Origin: Aliikangiella marina
GTDB taxonomy: Bacteria; Pseudomonadota; Gammaproteobacteria; Enterobacterales; Kangiellaceae
Direction of reading: 5' to 3'
NCBI RefSeq assembly: GCF_007004765.1
Contig: NZ_VIKR01000002.1
Span: forward strand, 868,001-932,000
DNA length: 64,000 bases
Position 1 is the stretch's first letter; each line of letters begins with the position of its first letter. The notes beneath the pieces were generated by a model. It searched no databases, was not told the DNA's origin, and saw nothing but the letters and a program-made list of their open reading frames with translations. Below, one piece after another: positions 56,062-64,000 of the stretch. A program made the translations under genes and the position numbers.

Positions 56062-57076
56062 TACTGAATTAGATAAAACTCCAAGCAAACTATCTGGCGT
56101 TGATAAAGCCTCAATCTTATTACTGTCGTTAGGAGAAGAAACTGCGGCCGAAGTGCTTAAACACATGGGGCCGAAAGAAGTTCAAGTGATCGGTATGCAG
56201 ATGGCTTCTCTCCGGAATGTCGGAAAGGGGGCTGTTGAAGATGTTGTTGATGAGTTTTTGGAGAAAGTCGAAGAACAAACCGGCATCGGAATTGGTACCG
56301 AAGATTACATAAGAAGTACCCTGAAATCTGCGCTGGGTGAGGACAAAGCCGGTGCGCTCATTGATAGAATACTTGCCGGTGCAAACACCAAGGGGTTGGA
56401 CACCTTAAAATGGATGGATTCGCGCTCGGTCGCTGACGTAATTCGATTTGAACATCCGCAAATACAATCAATCGTACTCTCATACTTGGACCCCGACCAG
56501 GCCTCAGAAATATTATCACTGCTTCCCGAAAAGGTCAGAGTGGACTTAATGATGCGAATTGCTGCATTAGAAGCGGTTCAACCAGATGCGCTTCAGGAGC
56601 TCAACGACATTATGGAAAAACAGTTTACTGGAAGTGGCTCGTCTCAATCGCGTCAAATCGGCGGTGTAAAAACTGTTGCCGACATAATGAACTTTATGGA
56701 TGGTGCCAATGAAACGTTGATTATGGACTCACTCCGTGAAACTGATGAAGATCTCGTGCAACAAATCGAAGATCTTATGTTTGTCTTTGACAACCTGATC
56801 GATGTGGATGACCGTGGTATCCAAGCCTTGCTCCGTGAAGTTTCTACAGACACGTTGATTGTGGCCTTGAAAGCATGTGAAGAAGATATAAAGGAAAAGA
56901 TTTTCAAAAATATGTCTAAGCGTGCTGCAGAATTGATGAGAGATGATCTTGATGCAATGGGGCCGGTGAAGTTGAGCGAAGTAGAAGCCGCGCAAAAAGA
57001 GATACTAACCGTCGCGCGACGTATGGCTGATGCGGGAGAAATTGTCCTTGGTGGTGGCGGTGAAGAAATGGTGTAA
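56054..57076 (+). CDS. fliG: Flagellar motor switch protein FliG
   Basis: Rotor protein that interacts with the stator. KASILLLSLGEETAAEVLKHM near the N-terminus binds FliF, EHPQIQSIVLSYLDPDQAS is the middle-domain EHPQ motif, and the C-terminal torque domain includes DDRGIQALLREVSTDTLIVALK and FKNMSKRAAELMRDDLD. At 340 residues it is normal. It overlaps fliF by 8 bp. Confidence 0.97.
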   Translation: MADTELDKTPSKLSGVDKASILLLSLGEETAAEVLKHMGPKEVQVIGMQMASLRNVGKGAVEDVVDEFLEKVEEQTGIGIGTEDYIRSTLKSALGEDKAGALIDRILAGANTKGLDTLKWMDSRSVADVIRFEHPQIQSIVLSYLDPDQASEILSLLPEKVRVDLMMRIAALEAVQPDALQELNDIMEKQFTGSGSSQSRQIGGVKTVADIMNFMDGANETLIMDSLRETDEDLVQQIEDLMFVFDNLIDVDDRGIQALLREVSTDTLIVALKACEEDIKEKIFKNMSKRAAELMRDDLDAMGPVKLSEVEAAQKEILTVARRMADAGEIVLGGGGEEMV

Positions 57077-57160
57077 ATGTTTTTTAATAGTCGAATTTCG
57101 AATGCGACTTAAGATTGCACAAGCTCGCGCGTAGTTCCTTAATAACATGGGTGAATCTCA

Positions 57161-57862
57161 ATGGTAACCAAGACACGTTCTGATCAGCCAATCAAACTGA
57201 TTCGAAATGCAAGTAACGTAAACTCGTGGAAAGTGCCGGAGCTTGGCTTTAGCTCTGCGCCTAGTTTTCATCATCCCGCTGAGGAAGAAGAGCAGGCTAG
57301 CAACGAAGAAGTGGTTGCCGAGGTTTCTGAAGAAGAATTAGCTGAAATCAGAGAAACGGCTCGCCAGGAAGGCTTAAAAATAGGTCGCGACGAAGGCCTT
57401 AAAATTGCTCAAGAAGAAGTTACCAATCAATTAACGATGCTCAACCTTGTGATGGGAAAGCTAGCTGAGCCACTAAAAGAGTGTAAAGATCAAACTCAAC
57501 AACAGTTGTTAGAATTAGCCTTTGCGATTGCTCGGCAAATTGTTCGCCGCGAGTTACGTCAAGATCCCACCCAAATTATTGCGGTAATCCGCGAAGCTTT
57601 GAAACTTTTACCCGCTGGCGCTGAGGGGATCGTGATTTCTCTCCACCCTGAAGATGCCAATAAAGTGACCAGTGCTTTGTCCATTGACCCCTCGAACCAA
57701 ACCGACAATTGGCAAATTAAAAGTGATCCCGCTGTTGAACGCGGCAGTTGTCAAGTTGATACGCACAACTCCAAAATTGATGCCTCAATCGATAAACAAA
57801 TAGCGGTTTTATTTAGCCGTATTGTCGGTGGAGAGCGGGCCGGTGAATCAACCGATGAATGA
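57161..57862 (+). CDS. fliH: Flagellar export ATPase regulator FliH
   Basis: Binds and regulates FliI on the cytoplasmic side of the export gate. A Glu-rich coil (about 45-90, with ARQEGLKIGRDEGLKIAQEE glycine-zipper-like repeats) precedes a C-terminal V-ATPase E-subunit-like domain with LAFAIARQIVRRELRQDPTQ. At 233 residues it is typical. Its end overlaps the fliI start. Confidence 0.93.
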   Translation: MVTKTRSDQPIKLIRNASNVNSWKVPELGFSSAPSFHHPAEEEEQASNEEVVAEVSEEELAEIRETARQEGLKIGRDEGLKIAQEEVTNQLTMLNLVMGKLAEPLKECKDQTQQQLLELAFAIARQIVRRELRQDPTQIIAVIREALKLLPAGAEGIVISLHPEDANKVTSALSIDPSNQTDNWQIKSDPAVERGSCQVDTHNSKIDASIDKQIAVLFSRIVGGERAGESTDE

Positions 57863-59183
57863 TCAGGAATTTGCTGATTTTTTAAATCAGTTCAAAAGTA
57901 ATATTGAATCACATTCCAGCCTTGTTGTTGAAGGGCGCTTAACCCGCATGGTCGGCATGACATTGGAAGCGGTTGGTTGTAGTGTCAATGTCGGCGAGCG
58001 CTGCTTTGTCGAAACGGTCGACGGCAAAATGGAAGAGGCCGAAGTGGTCGGTTTTGCAATGGATAAAATCTACTTAATGCCGATAGGATCTATCCAAGGT
58101 CTTGGGCCTGGCGCAAGAGTAATCCCAACACACCGCCAAGCGTCAATACCGGTCGGTGAAGCTTTGTTAGGTCGAGTACTGGATGGACAAGGCAACCCCA
58201 TCGATGGAAAAGGCTCAGTGCATTGCCACGAGAGTCGGCCGCTAGCTTCAGAGCCTATTAATCCACTCAATCGAAAACCGGTTGAAGAACCTTTAGATGT
58301 TGGTGTTCGATCGATAAATTCAGTTTTAACTGTTGGTCGTGGCCAGAGAATGGGTTTGCTTGCCGGGAGTGGTGTGGGTAAAAGTGTGCTGCTGGGTATG
58401 ATGACAAGGTTTACCGAAGCCGAGGTAATTGTCGTTGGTTTAATTGGTGAACGAGGTCGAGAAGTTAAAGAATTTATCCAACAAATTCTTGGTGATGAAG
58501 GGGTGAGACGTTCTGTGGTTGTGGCGGTCCCGGCTGATAACTCTCCATTAATGCGATTGCAAGGCGCGATGTCGGCAACCACGATTGCTGAGTACTTTAG
58601 AGACCAAGGGAAAAACGTATTGCTCCTCATGGATTCATTAACTCGTTTTTGTCAGGCCCAAAGGGAGGTCGCTTTGGCGATCGGCGAGCCTCCGGCGACT
58701 AAGGGCTACCCGCCATCAGTTTTTGCGTTACTGCCAAAGTTAGTTGAAAGGGCCGGTAATGGCAGCGAGGGCAGTGGTTCGATTACGGCGTTCTACACGG
58801 TTCTTGCAGAAGGAGACGATCAACAAGACCCGATTGTTGATGCCGCGCGAGCAATTCTAGATGGGCATATCGTATTAACTCGGGAATTGGCTGATTCTGG
58901 GCATTATCCGGCAATCGATATTGAGGGCTCTGTGAGCCGAGTTATAAATCAGATCACGAGTGAAGAGCATCGCGATGCGATCAGTCAATTAAAGTTCCTT
59001 TATTCAACTTACAACCAAAATAAAGATCTAATCACGGTTGGTGCCTATCAAAAAGGTAGTGATTCATTGATCGACCAAGCCATTGAGATGATGCCCGCGA
59101 TTCGCGCATTTCTTTGCCAAAACATCAATGAAAAAGTGGTTATGCAAGAAAGCATCGATAATCTTCAGCAGATGATGTACTAG
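57855..59183 (+). CDS. fliI: Flagellum-specific export ATPase FliI
   Basis: F1-beta-like ATPase of the flagellar type III export system. Walker A is GLLAGSGVGKSVLLGMM, Walker B VLLLMDSLTRF, with GEPPATKGYPPSVFALLPKL and LTRELADSGHYPAIDIEGS conserved. The start is ambiguous: ATG at 57855 overlaps fliH by 8 bp, while a GTG at 57843 has GGAG at good spacing. From the ATG it has 442 residues. Confidence 0.96.
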   Translation: MNDQEFADFLNQFKSNIESHSSLVVEGRLTRMVGMTLEAVGCSVNVGERCFVETVDGKMEEAEVVGFAMDKIYLMPIGSIQGLGPGARVIPTHRQASIPVGEALLGRVLDGQGNPIDGKGSVHCHESRPLASEPINPLNRKPVEEPLDVGVRSINSVLTVGRGQRMGLLAGSGVGKSVLLGMMTRFTEAEVIVVGLIGERGREVKEFIQQILGDEGVRRSVVVAVPADNSPLMRLQGAMSATTIAEYFRDQGKNVLLLMDSLTRFCQAQREVALAIGEPPATKGYPPSVFALLPKLVERAGNGSEGSGSITAFYTVLAEGDDQQDPIVDAARAILDGHIVLTRELADSGHYPAIDIEGSVSRVINQITSEEHRDAISQLKFLYSTYNQNKDLITVGAYQKGSDSLIDQAIEMMPAIRAFLCQNINEKVVMQESIDNLQQMMY

Positions 59184-59271
59184 CGGTCTATACTTAAGGT
59201 ATTAATTAGGTCATAACCTTTTTAATTAATTTATAACTTTCAATAGGTTATCGCATTACTGGTAATACGAG

Positions 59272-59712
59272 ATGGTTCGCTCTAAAAGACTTAATCCCAT
59301 AAAAACCTTGGCTAAAAATAAAGAAAAAGCTGCGGCGCAGGCTTTAGGCAACTCTATCGAGCGGCAAAAAGTCGAAGATCAAAAGTTACAACAGCTCTAT
59401 CAGTATCGCCATGAGTATCTTTTACAAATGGAAAGTAAAGTTAAGTCAGGAATTTCAGGTTCGGAATTGCAAAGATACCATTTGTTCCTCGCTAAACTCG
59501 ACAGCGCCATCGAACAACAAAAAGATGTGTTGATGGTAAGCGCGAAGCAGCTTGATGCGAGTCAAAGTCATTGGCAAGAGAAACGAAATCGCACAAAAGC
59601 GATATCTCAAGTAATGGAGAAAATGCAGAATCAGGAAAAATTTGACGCCTCAAAAAAGGAAGCGAAAGCGAGTGACGAAATTTCGACACAAGCTTTTTTA
59701 AGAAGCCGCTAA
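59272..59712 (+). CDS. fliJ: Flagellar export chaperone FliJ
   Basis: Coiled-coil component of the export ATPase complex. It is 146 residues, basic and fully helical, with heptad patterns across KEKAAAQALGNSIERQKVED and LFLAKLDSAIEQQKDVLMVS. It lies 88 bp after fliI, the usual position. fliK does not follow; chemotaxis genes come next. Confidence 0.9.
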   Translation: MVRSKRLNPIKTLAKNKEKAAAQALGNSIERQKVEDQKLQQLYQYRHEYLLQMESKVKSGISGSELQRYHLFLAKLDSAIEQQKDVLMVSAKQLDASQSHWQEKRNRTKAISQVMEKMQNQEKFDASKKEAKASDEISTQAFLRSR

Positions 59713-59802
59713 GTCTTTCATTAATAGGATTAACGCACTAATTTTAAGGCATTTTTTCAGATTTCTGCTATACCTTAAAAACCATTAACACTTATTAGAC
59801 AT

Positions 59803-59825
59803 AAAACCCTGCCAAAGGGTGTTTT
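59803..59825 (+). terminator. Short hairpin before STAS gene
   Basis: ACCCT-GCCAA-AGGGT flanked by AAAA and TTTT. It is weak (5 bp) but sits between fliJ and the chemotaxis genes. Confidence 0.35.
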
Positions 59826-59840
59826 GGGGAGGTTTTACGG

Positions 59841-60119
59841 GTGACAAAGAAAGCGACCATCTCCTTGGGCGAGGCGCTAGATATCGCTCATGTCGGAAAG
59901 CTGAAACCAAGATTAACTAATTGTTTGGCAAAGAATCTGCCAGTGCAGATTGCCGCCGATAAAATCGAAAAAGTCGACTCAGCGGGATTACAACTGATGT
60001 GTTGCTTTATTCGAGAAGTTGAAAATAAGGGTAATCCGGTAACTTGGACTAAAACCTCTGACTCGATTTTTACTATTGCCGAGTTGCTCGGTCTAACGAA
60101 TTCGTTGAAACTAAAATAA
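59841..60119 (+). CDS. STAS domain protein
   Basis: A 92-residue single STAS domain resembling anti-sigma-factor antagonists and MlaB-like proteins. The phospho-acceptor motif is KVDSAGLQLMC near residue 47, with the Asp-Ser pair intact. The start is GTG with GGGGAGG upstream. It is followed 23 bp later by cheY and begins a chemotaxis gene set; STAS genes occur in this place in other Che clusters, but its partner kinase is not visible. Confidence 0.85.
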   Translation: MTKKATISLGEALDIAHVGKLKPRLTNCLAKNLPVQIAADKIEKVDSAGLQLMCCFIREVENKGNPVTWTKTSDSIFTIAELLGLTNSLKLK

Positions 60120-60142
60120 TGATTAATTTGGAGAAAATATAG

Positions 60143-60505
60143 ATGGCTAAGATTCTCGCCGTGGATGATTCAACATCGATGAGACAAATGGTGACATTTA
60201 CACTCAAAAGCGCCGGCTTTGATGTTGTTGATGCCGCCGATGGTGTTGACGCGTTAGAGGAAGCAAAGAAACAACAATTTGATCTCGTTGTTTCTGATGT
60301 CAATATGCCGAAAATGGACGGGATAACACTAGTAAAAGAACTGAGAAATTTACCTGCTTACAAATTCACCCCAATTTTAATGTTAACCACAGAGTCCTCC
60401 AACGAGAAAAAACAATCGGGTCGACAAGCAGGCGCAACGGGCTGGATAGTCAAACCGTTTAATCCCGATCAGCTGCTGGCGACGGTGAAAAAAGTTATCG
60501 GCTAA
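60143..60505 (+). CDS. cheY: Chemotaxis response regulator CheY
   Basis: Stand-alone receiver. The acidic pair is in ILAVDDSTSMRQM, the phosphoacceptor in DLVVSDVNMPKMDG near residue 53, Thr in LMLTTESS and Lys in WIVKPFNPDQL. At 120 residues it is normal. It resembles the CheY partner of the CheA encoded next rather than an output regulator. A GGAG site precedes the ATG. Confidence 0.94.
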   Translation: MAKILAVDDSTSMRQMVTFTLKSAGFDVVDAADGVDALEEAKKQQFDLVVSDVNMPKMDGITLVKELRNLPAYKFTPILMLTTESSNEKKQSGRQAGATGWIVKPFNPDQLLATVKKVIG

Positions 60506-60558
60506 CAGCGGATTTTTGATGCGCTCAGCATTAATTGACTGAGGGAATGGGAGTCGCG

Positions 60559-62655
60559 GTGGAGATAGATTTAAGTCAATTTCATCAGGTCTTTTTTGAG
60601 GAGAGTCTCGAAGGCCTGGATGCCATGGAAGAAGTGTTACTCGATCTAGAGGGCGAGGCTGACGCCGAGAGTATCAATACTATTTTTCGTGCCGCGCATT
60701 CTATCAAGGGCGGCAGTTCTACTTTTCATTTTCAAGAAATCGCAGACTTTACTCATTTACTCGAAACCCTCTTAGACGAGATGCGCGATGGCAAGCGCCA
60801 AATAAACAAAGAAATTGTTGATTTACTTTTAAAATCAGTCGACGAAATAAGGAAGATGATTAGTCATATACAAAACGATGAGCCAGTCGGCGATTCTCAC
60901 AAAGAGCTAGAAAGTTTTTTCAGCGAGTTGCTCTCTGGAGAATCAAGCGCTGAAGGTTCTGAAAAAGAAAGTGAGTCCATTGATATTGATGAAAGTGAAT
61001 CAAAGTTTTATGAAATAGATTTTTTTCCTGAACCTTACATTCTAGAAACGGGTAACGAACCTTTTAGAATGTTTAGAGAGCTGGCGGCACTGGGCGAAAT
61101 AACTGTCAGTGCAAACTTAGAAAAGCTGCCTGACTTTGATTCTCTCAAGCCTGAGTCTTGCTATCTTTCTTGGAAAATCATCTTAGATACCGATGCACAA
61201 CAGAGTCAAATCGAAGAAATATTTGAGTGGGTAGAGGATGACTGTGAATTAAAGATTAATCAATTTGCCGGAGTTTCTTTAGAAACTCAACCTGAGCCAA
61301 TAAGCACCGAACCTTCCTCAATGACTCAAGCTAGCTCAGAAAAAAATCAAGCTGCTGCCGTGCCCGGTAAATCCCTGGATATCTTGGATAGCGCCGTGCC
61401 GTCCAAACAGTTACAACTTGAGCAAACCAAAAAGCCAGAGTCTAAAGCAGCAAAAGCGCCCAGCGCTTCGATTCGTGTTGGCATTGACAAAGTCGATGGG
61501 CTAATAGATTTAGTAGGCGAATTAGTGATTACTCAATCCATGTTAGGTCAGCTTGGCGACAACTTTGATATGAGCAAGCTAAACCAGCTCATATCTGGAC
61601 TTGCTGAGCTTGAACAAAATACGCGTGAATTACAAGAAAGTATCATGCGGATCCGAATGTTGCCAATCGGATTCGTTTTTAATCGTATGCCAAGACTGGT
61701 ACGAGATTTATCATCAAAGCTCGGCAAAAATGTTCGACTCGAAATTAGTGGAGAATCAACAGAACTCGATAAAACGGTGATGGAACAAATCGGCGATCCG
61801 CTAACTCACTTAGTTCGGAATGCGCTTGATCATGGGTTGGAAACTGCGGAAAGGCGTATTGAAAGTGGTAAAGATCCTGAAGGTACTTTACGGTTAAACG
61901 CTTTCCATCAAGGCGGAAATATAGTGATAGAAGTTGCCGATGATGGTGGCGGTATTAACCCTCAAATTATTTATGATAAAGCGGTTGAAAGAGGCCTTAT
62001 TCAGCCAGGCGCTGATATTCCCAAAGAACAAATTCTTTCTTTAATCATGGAGCCAGGTTTTTCTACAGCAGCGGTTATCAGCGACGTTTCCGGCCGTGGT
62101 GTCGGAATGGATGTCGTTAAACGAAACATCAATAATTTAGGGGGGAGCGTTGAAATACACTCGGAACTCGGAGAGGGTACAACATTCACTATTAGACTTC
62201 CATTAACTTTGGCAATACTTGATGGACAGTTAATTGAAGTGTCTGGTGAGGTTTATGTTGTTCCGTTAGTGTCGATTGTCGAGTCTATTCCTATGTCGAA
62301 AGTTGAGGTCTCAAGAATCGCTGGCAATATGAAGGTCTATAAGATGGATGATGGCTACATCCCTATCATTGATTTGACCAGAGAGTTTCAAATTAAAGGA
62401 CAATCCCCTTCAAATGAAGAGGGGCTTCTTGCGATTGTAGAAGGAGAAAATCGTAAGGTCGCGCTAGAAATCAATCAGCTTCTTGGCCAACAACAAGTGG
62501 TGATTAAGAGTTTGGAGACCCACTATAAATCGATTCAAGGGGTATCCGGCGCAACAATCTTGGGTGATGGTAAAGTTGCCTTAATTTTGGATGTTGTAGG
62601 CTTAGCAAGGCGAGCTTCAGAGTCTGCTGCTGGCTCGAATTCGCAAGTGGCATAA
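60559..62655 (+). CDS. cheA: Chemotaxis sensor kinase CheA
   Basis: Histidine kinase at receptor arrays. The P1 HPt motif is FRAAHSIKGGSSTF near residue 45. An acidic linker and P2-like region (about 135-240) are followed by P3 dimerisation, the P4 kinase with HLVRNALDHGLE, VADDGGGINP and SGRGVGMDVVKRN, and a C-terminal CheW-like P5 domain. GTG at 60559 has GGGAG five bases upstream and gives MEIDLSQFHQVFFEES; an ATG four codons earlier has its purine site too close. It has 698 residues. Confidence 0.95.
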   Translation: MEIDLSQFHQVFFEESLEGLDAMEEVLLDLEGEADAESINTIFRAAHSIKGGSSTFHFQEIADFTHLLETLLDEMRDGKRQINKEIVDLLLKSVDEIRKMISHIQNDEPVGDSHKELESFFSELLSGESSAEGSEKESESIDIDESESKFYEIDFFPEPYILETGNEPFRMFRELAALGEITVSANLEKLPDFDSLKPESCYLSWKIILDTDAQQSQIEEIFEWVEDDCELKINQFAGVSLETQPEPISTEPSSMTQASSEKNQAAAVPGKSLDILDSAVPSKQLQLEQTKKPESKAAKAPSASIRVGIDKVDGLIDLVGELVITQSMLGQLGDNFDMSKLNQLISGLAELEQNTRELQESIMRIRMLPIGFVFNRMPRLVRDLSSKLGKNVRLEISGESTELDKTVMEQIGDPLTHLVRNALDHGLETAERRIESGKDPEGTLRLNAFHQGGNIVIEVADDGGGINPQIIYDKAVERGLIQPGADIPKEQILSLIMEPGFSTAAVISDVSGRGVGMDVVKRNINNLGGSVEIHSELGEGTTFTIRLPLTLAILDGQLIEVSGEVYVVPLVSIVESIPMSKVEVSRIAGNMKVYKMDDGYIPIIDLTREFQIKGQSPSNEEGLLAIVEGENRKVALEINQLLGQQQVVIKSLETHYKSIQGVSGATILGDGKVALILDVVGLARRASESAAGSNSQVA

Positions 62656-62663
62656 AAGGTAAC

Positions 62664-63218
62664 ATGATGACGTCAGAAATCATTCAGCTAATTCAAGAGC
62701 AAGAACCTCAAATTATTGAAGATGACATCTTTGCGGATGAAGATTCTTCACAGTACCTTAGTTTTGTTGTTGGTGAAGAAGAGTTTTCAGTAAATATTTT
62801 AAAGGTACAGGAAATCAGAGCTTGGGAACATACGACGTTTTTACCGAATTCTCCGAGTTATATTAAAGGCGTGCTGAATCTGCGTGGCACTATTGTGCCT
62901 GTTATGGATTTAAGAATTCGATTTGGTTTTAAAAATCCTGAATACAAACCGACTACTGCGGTAATCATTCTAAAAACAGTAGATGCTGAGCGAGAGCGAT
63001 TAATGGGGTGTATCGTTGATGCTGTTTCAGATGTGATTAATGTCGCAGAAAACGATATTAGTGAAAAGCCAGATTTTGGAAGTTCAATCGATAGCGAGTT
63101 TATTGATGGGATTATGACGGTAAACAATAGCCCAGTAACCTTGCTTAATCTTGATGCTCTATTGAACCTCGAGCTTATAGCGCATCCCTTCACCGCGCAG
63201 AAGGTGAGCAATGGCTGA
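62664..63218 (+). CDS. cheW: Chemotaxis coupling protein CheW (first copy)
   Basis: Links receptors to CheA. The CheW fold shows YLSFVVGEEEFSVNILKVQE, PSYIKGVLNLRGTIVPVMDL and a closing DGIMTVNNSPVTLLNLDALL. At 184 residues it has an acidic N-terminal extension of about 25. It follows cheA by 8 bp and overlaps the second cheW by 8 bp. Confidence 0.94.
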   Translation: MMTSEIIQLIQEQEPQIIEDDIFADEDSSQYLSFVVGEEEFSVNILKVQEIRAWEHTTFLPNSPSYIKGVLNLRGTIVPVMDLRIRFGFKNPEYKPTTAVIILKTVDAERERLMGCIVDAVSDVINVAENDISEKPDFGSSIDSEFIDGIMTVNNSPVTLLNLDALLNLELIAHPFTAQKVSNG

Positions 63219-63717
63219 GTCACTGAGAAAAAATAGCAAAGCTGAAGCTGATGAATCTGTTGAAACTATTGAACAGTGCTTAACATTTATGGTTTCCAAT
63301 GATGAGTTTGGCCTAGATATATTAGCTGTTCAAGAAATTCATGGTTGGCTTGAGCCCAGGCCCATTCCGAATACGCCTGACTATATTAAAGGTGTAATTG
63401 ATTGGCGTGGAACGATTGTGCCAATCGTAGATCTTCGGATAAAGTTTAATTACCCACAAGCGAATTACGAAAAAACCACAGTCGTTATAATATTAAAAAC
63501 ATTTTTAAAGGAATTAGAACAGTTTGCAATTGTTGGCGTTGTTGTCGATGCTGTTTCCGATGTGGTTGACATAAAAAAACATGAGCTTAAAGACGCACCA
63601 ACGTTGGGGTCAAAAGTTGATACGGATTACATCAAAGGAATTGCAAAAGTTAATAATAAAATGACCGTTATTCTAGAGTTGCAAAAGTTAATCAATCTCG
63701 AAAACTTAGATGGGTAG
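63211..63717 (+). CDS. cheW: Chemotaxis coupling protein CheW (second copy)
   Basis: A second CheW, 168 residues, with CLTFMVSNDEFGLDILAVQE, TPDYIKGVIDWRGTIVPIVD and KGIAKVNNKMTVILELQKLI. The two copies are paralogs but clearly different in sequence, so they may favour different receptors or array positions. Translation is likely coupled to the first copy through the 8-bp overlap. Confidence 0.93.
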   Translation: MAESLRKNSKAEADESVETIEQCLTFMVSNDEFGLDILAVQEIHGWLEPRPIPNTPDYIKGVIDWRGTIVPIVDLRIKFNYPQANYEKTTVVIILKTFLKELEQFAIVGVVVDAVSDVVDIKKHELKDAPTLGSKVDTDYIKGIAKVNNKMTVILELQKLINLENLDG

Positions 63718-63833
63718 ATTACCCGTTTGATCGGGTTGGCGCTTCTGATGCTGAAATAGGTTTGAGTGGCGATAATCGCAAAGCGTTTAGTCAACCGTCA
63801 TTAATTCTAAGCGCTAGGATTGAATTTATCGTC

Positions 63834-63903
63834 TTAAAGGTTTTGATTTAAAGGTTTTGATTTAAAGTTTTTGGTTTAAAGGTATTGGTTTAAAGGTATT
63901 GAT
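63834..63903 (+). repeat. Five 14-bp tandem repeats abutting the chemoreceptor start
   Basis: Five units in exact 14-bp register, pattern TTAAAGGTTTTGAT or TTAAAGGTATTGAT, ending on the base before the ATG. Four of the five units contain AAAGG, so the last one supplies the ribosome binding site and the others are spare copies. Confidence 0.9.
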
Positions 63904-64000
63904 ATGGATACACAAGATAAATCGGAAAAAATTAAAGAGTTCGAAGGCCTTGTTGAAGCAATCCGAAAGTCGCAAGCGGTGATTGAGTTTAATATGGATG
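63904..64000 (+). CDS. PAS-type methyl-accepting chemotaxis protein (3' end outside window)
   Basis: Only 32 residues are visible: a hydrophilic helix followed by SQAVIEFNMD, the characteristic start of the PAS domain in soluble PAS-containing chemoreceptors. The absence of an early membrane helix suggests a cytoplasmic receptor. Its position after two cheW genes supports the call. The signalling domain is beyond the window. Confidence 0.7.
   Translation, partial: MDTQDKSEKIKEFEGLVEAIRKSQAVIEFNMD

Noticed and set aside
60495-60503. TTATCGGC at the end of cheY as a minus-strand sigma28 site
   Set aside because: No TTTA at the required distance, and it lies in coding sequence.
1-64000. CRISPR arrays, insertion sequences, tRNA or rRNA genes, prophage
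   Set aside because: None seen: no regularly spaced long repeats, transposase motifs, cloverleaf-like intergenic sequences or phage genes in the window.

Overview
The window is chromosomal DNA from a polarly flagellated gammaproteobacterium. It is AT-leaning, and its gene content and order resemble marine groups such as Kangiellaceae or other Oceanospirillales-like lineages; that placement is tentative. Evidence: a dcw cell-division cluster ending in lpxC, a DciA-type DUF721 gene beside lpxC, MotY next to RNase T, a FlrA/FlrB/FlrC sigma54 flagellar hierarchy, and short flagellins lacking central D2/D3 domains.

Layout. 1-8.5 kb: murC (5' end cut by the window), ddl, ftsQ, ftsA, ftsZ, lpxC, then a DciA-like gene and an M23 peptidase. 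8.7-11.6 kb: a membrane-anchored medium-chain dehydrogenase and a 7TM-DISM diguanylate cyclase. 11.6-16.4 kb: the leucine operon leuACDB, preceded by two consecutive leader-peptide attenuators; its LeuA lacks the C-terminal feedback domain. 16.6-19 kb: motY, rnt and a small secreted protein followed by a 16-bp tandem repeat. 19-34 kb: flgNMA (minus strand), then cheV, cheR and flgBCDEFGHIJKL. 34-39.5 kb (minus strand): GNAT, fliT, fliS, fliD, flaG and two tandem flagellin genes. 40-48.6 kb: a probable flagellin-glycosylation island (GT41/HMW1C-like glycosyltransferase, sulfotransferase, cupin, PglD-like acyltransferase, acyl-CoA ligase, methyltransferase, sugar aminotransferase). 48.6-49.6 kb: a gene-free stretch with a sigma54 promoter, a probable small RNA and a flagellin 5'-end relic. 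49.6-59.7 kb: flrA, flrBC, fliEFGHIJ. 59.8-64 kb: STAS, cheY, cheA, two cheW genes and the start of a PAS-type chemoreceptor.

The sequence shows a layered flagellar circuit. Sigma54-type -24/-12 elements precede flgA, flgB, flrB and the small RNA. Sigma28-type elements (TAAA-N15-GCCGATAA) precede motY, fliD and both flagellin genes, so basal-body genes would come first and filament, filament-cap and T-ring genes later.

The most unusual signal is in the flagellin leaders. Both long 5' leaders, and the gene-free stretch at 48.9-49.1 kb, carry repeated inverted repeats with different arms around one invariant heptamer (CTGAGAA on the + strand, TTCTCAG in flagellin mRNA). The small RNA from the sigma54 promoter would expose CUGAGAA in two hairpin loops. 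It also contains a 22-nt segment antisense to the Shine-Dalgarno and start codon of flagellin 1. This suggests an undescribed antisense/kissing-loop control of flagellin translation. The tandem leucine attenuators are the second main find. All of this rests on reading the sequence by eye; no searches or folding calculations were run.
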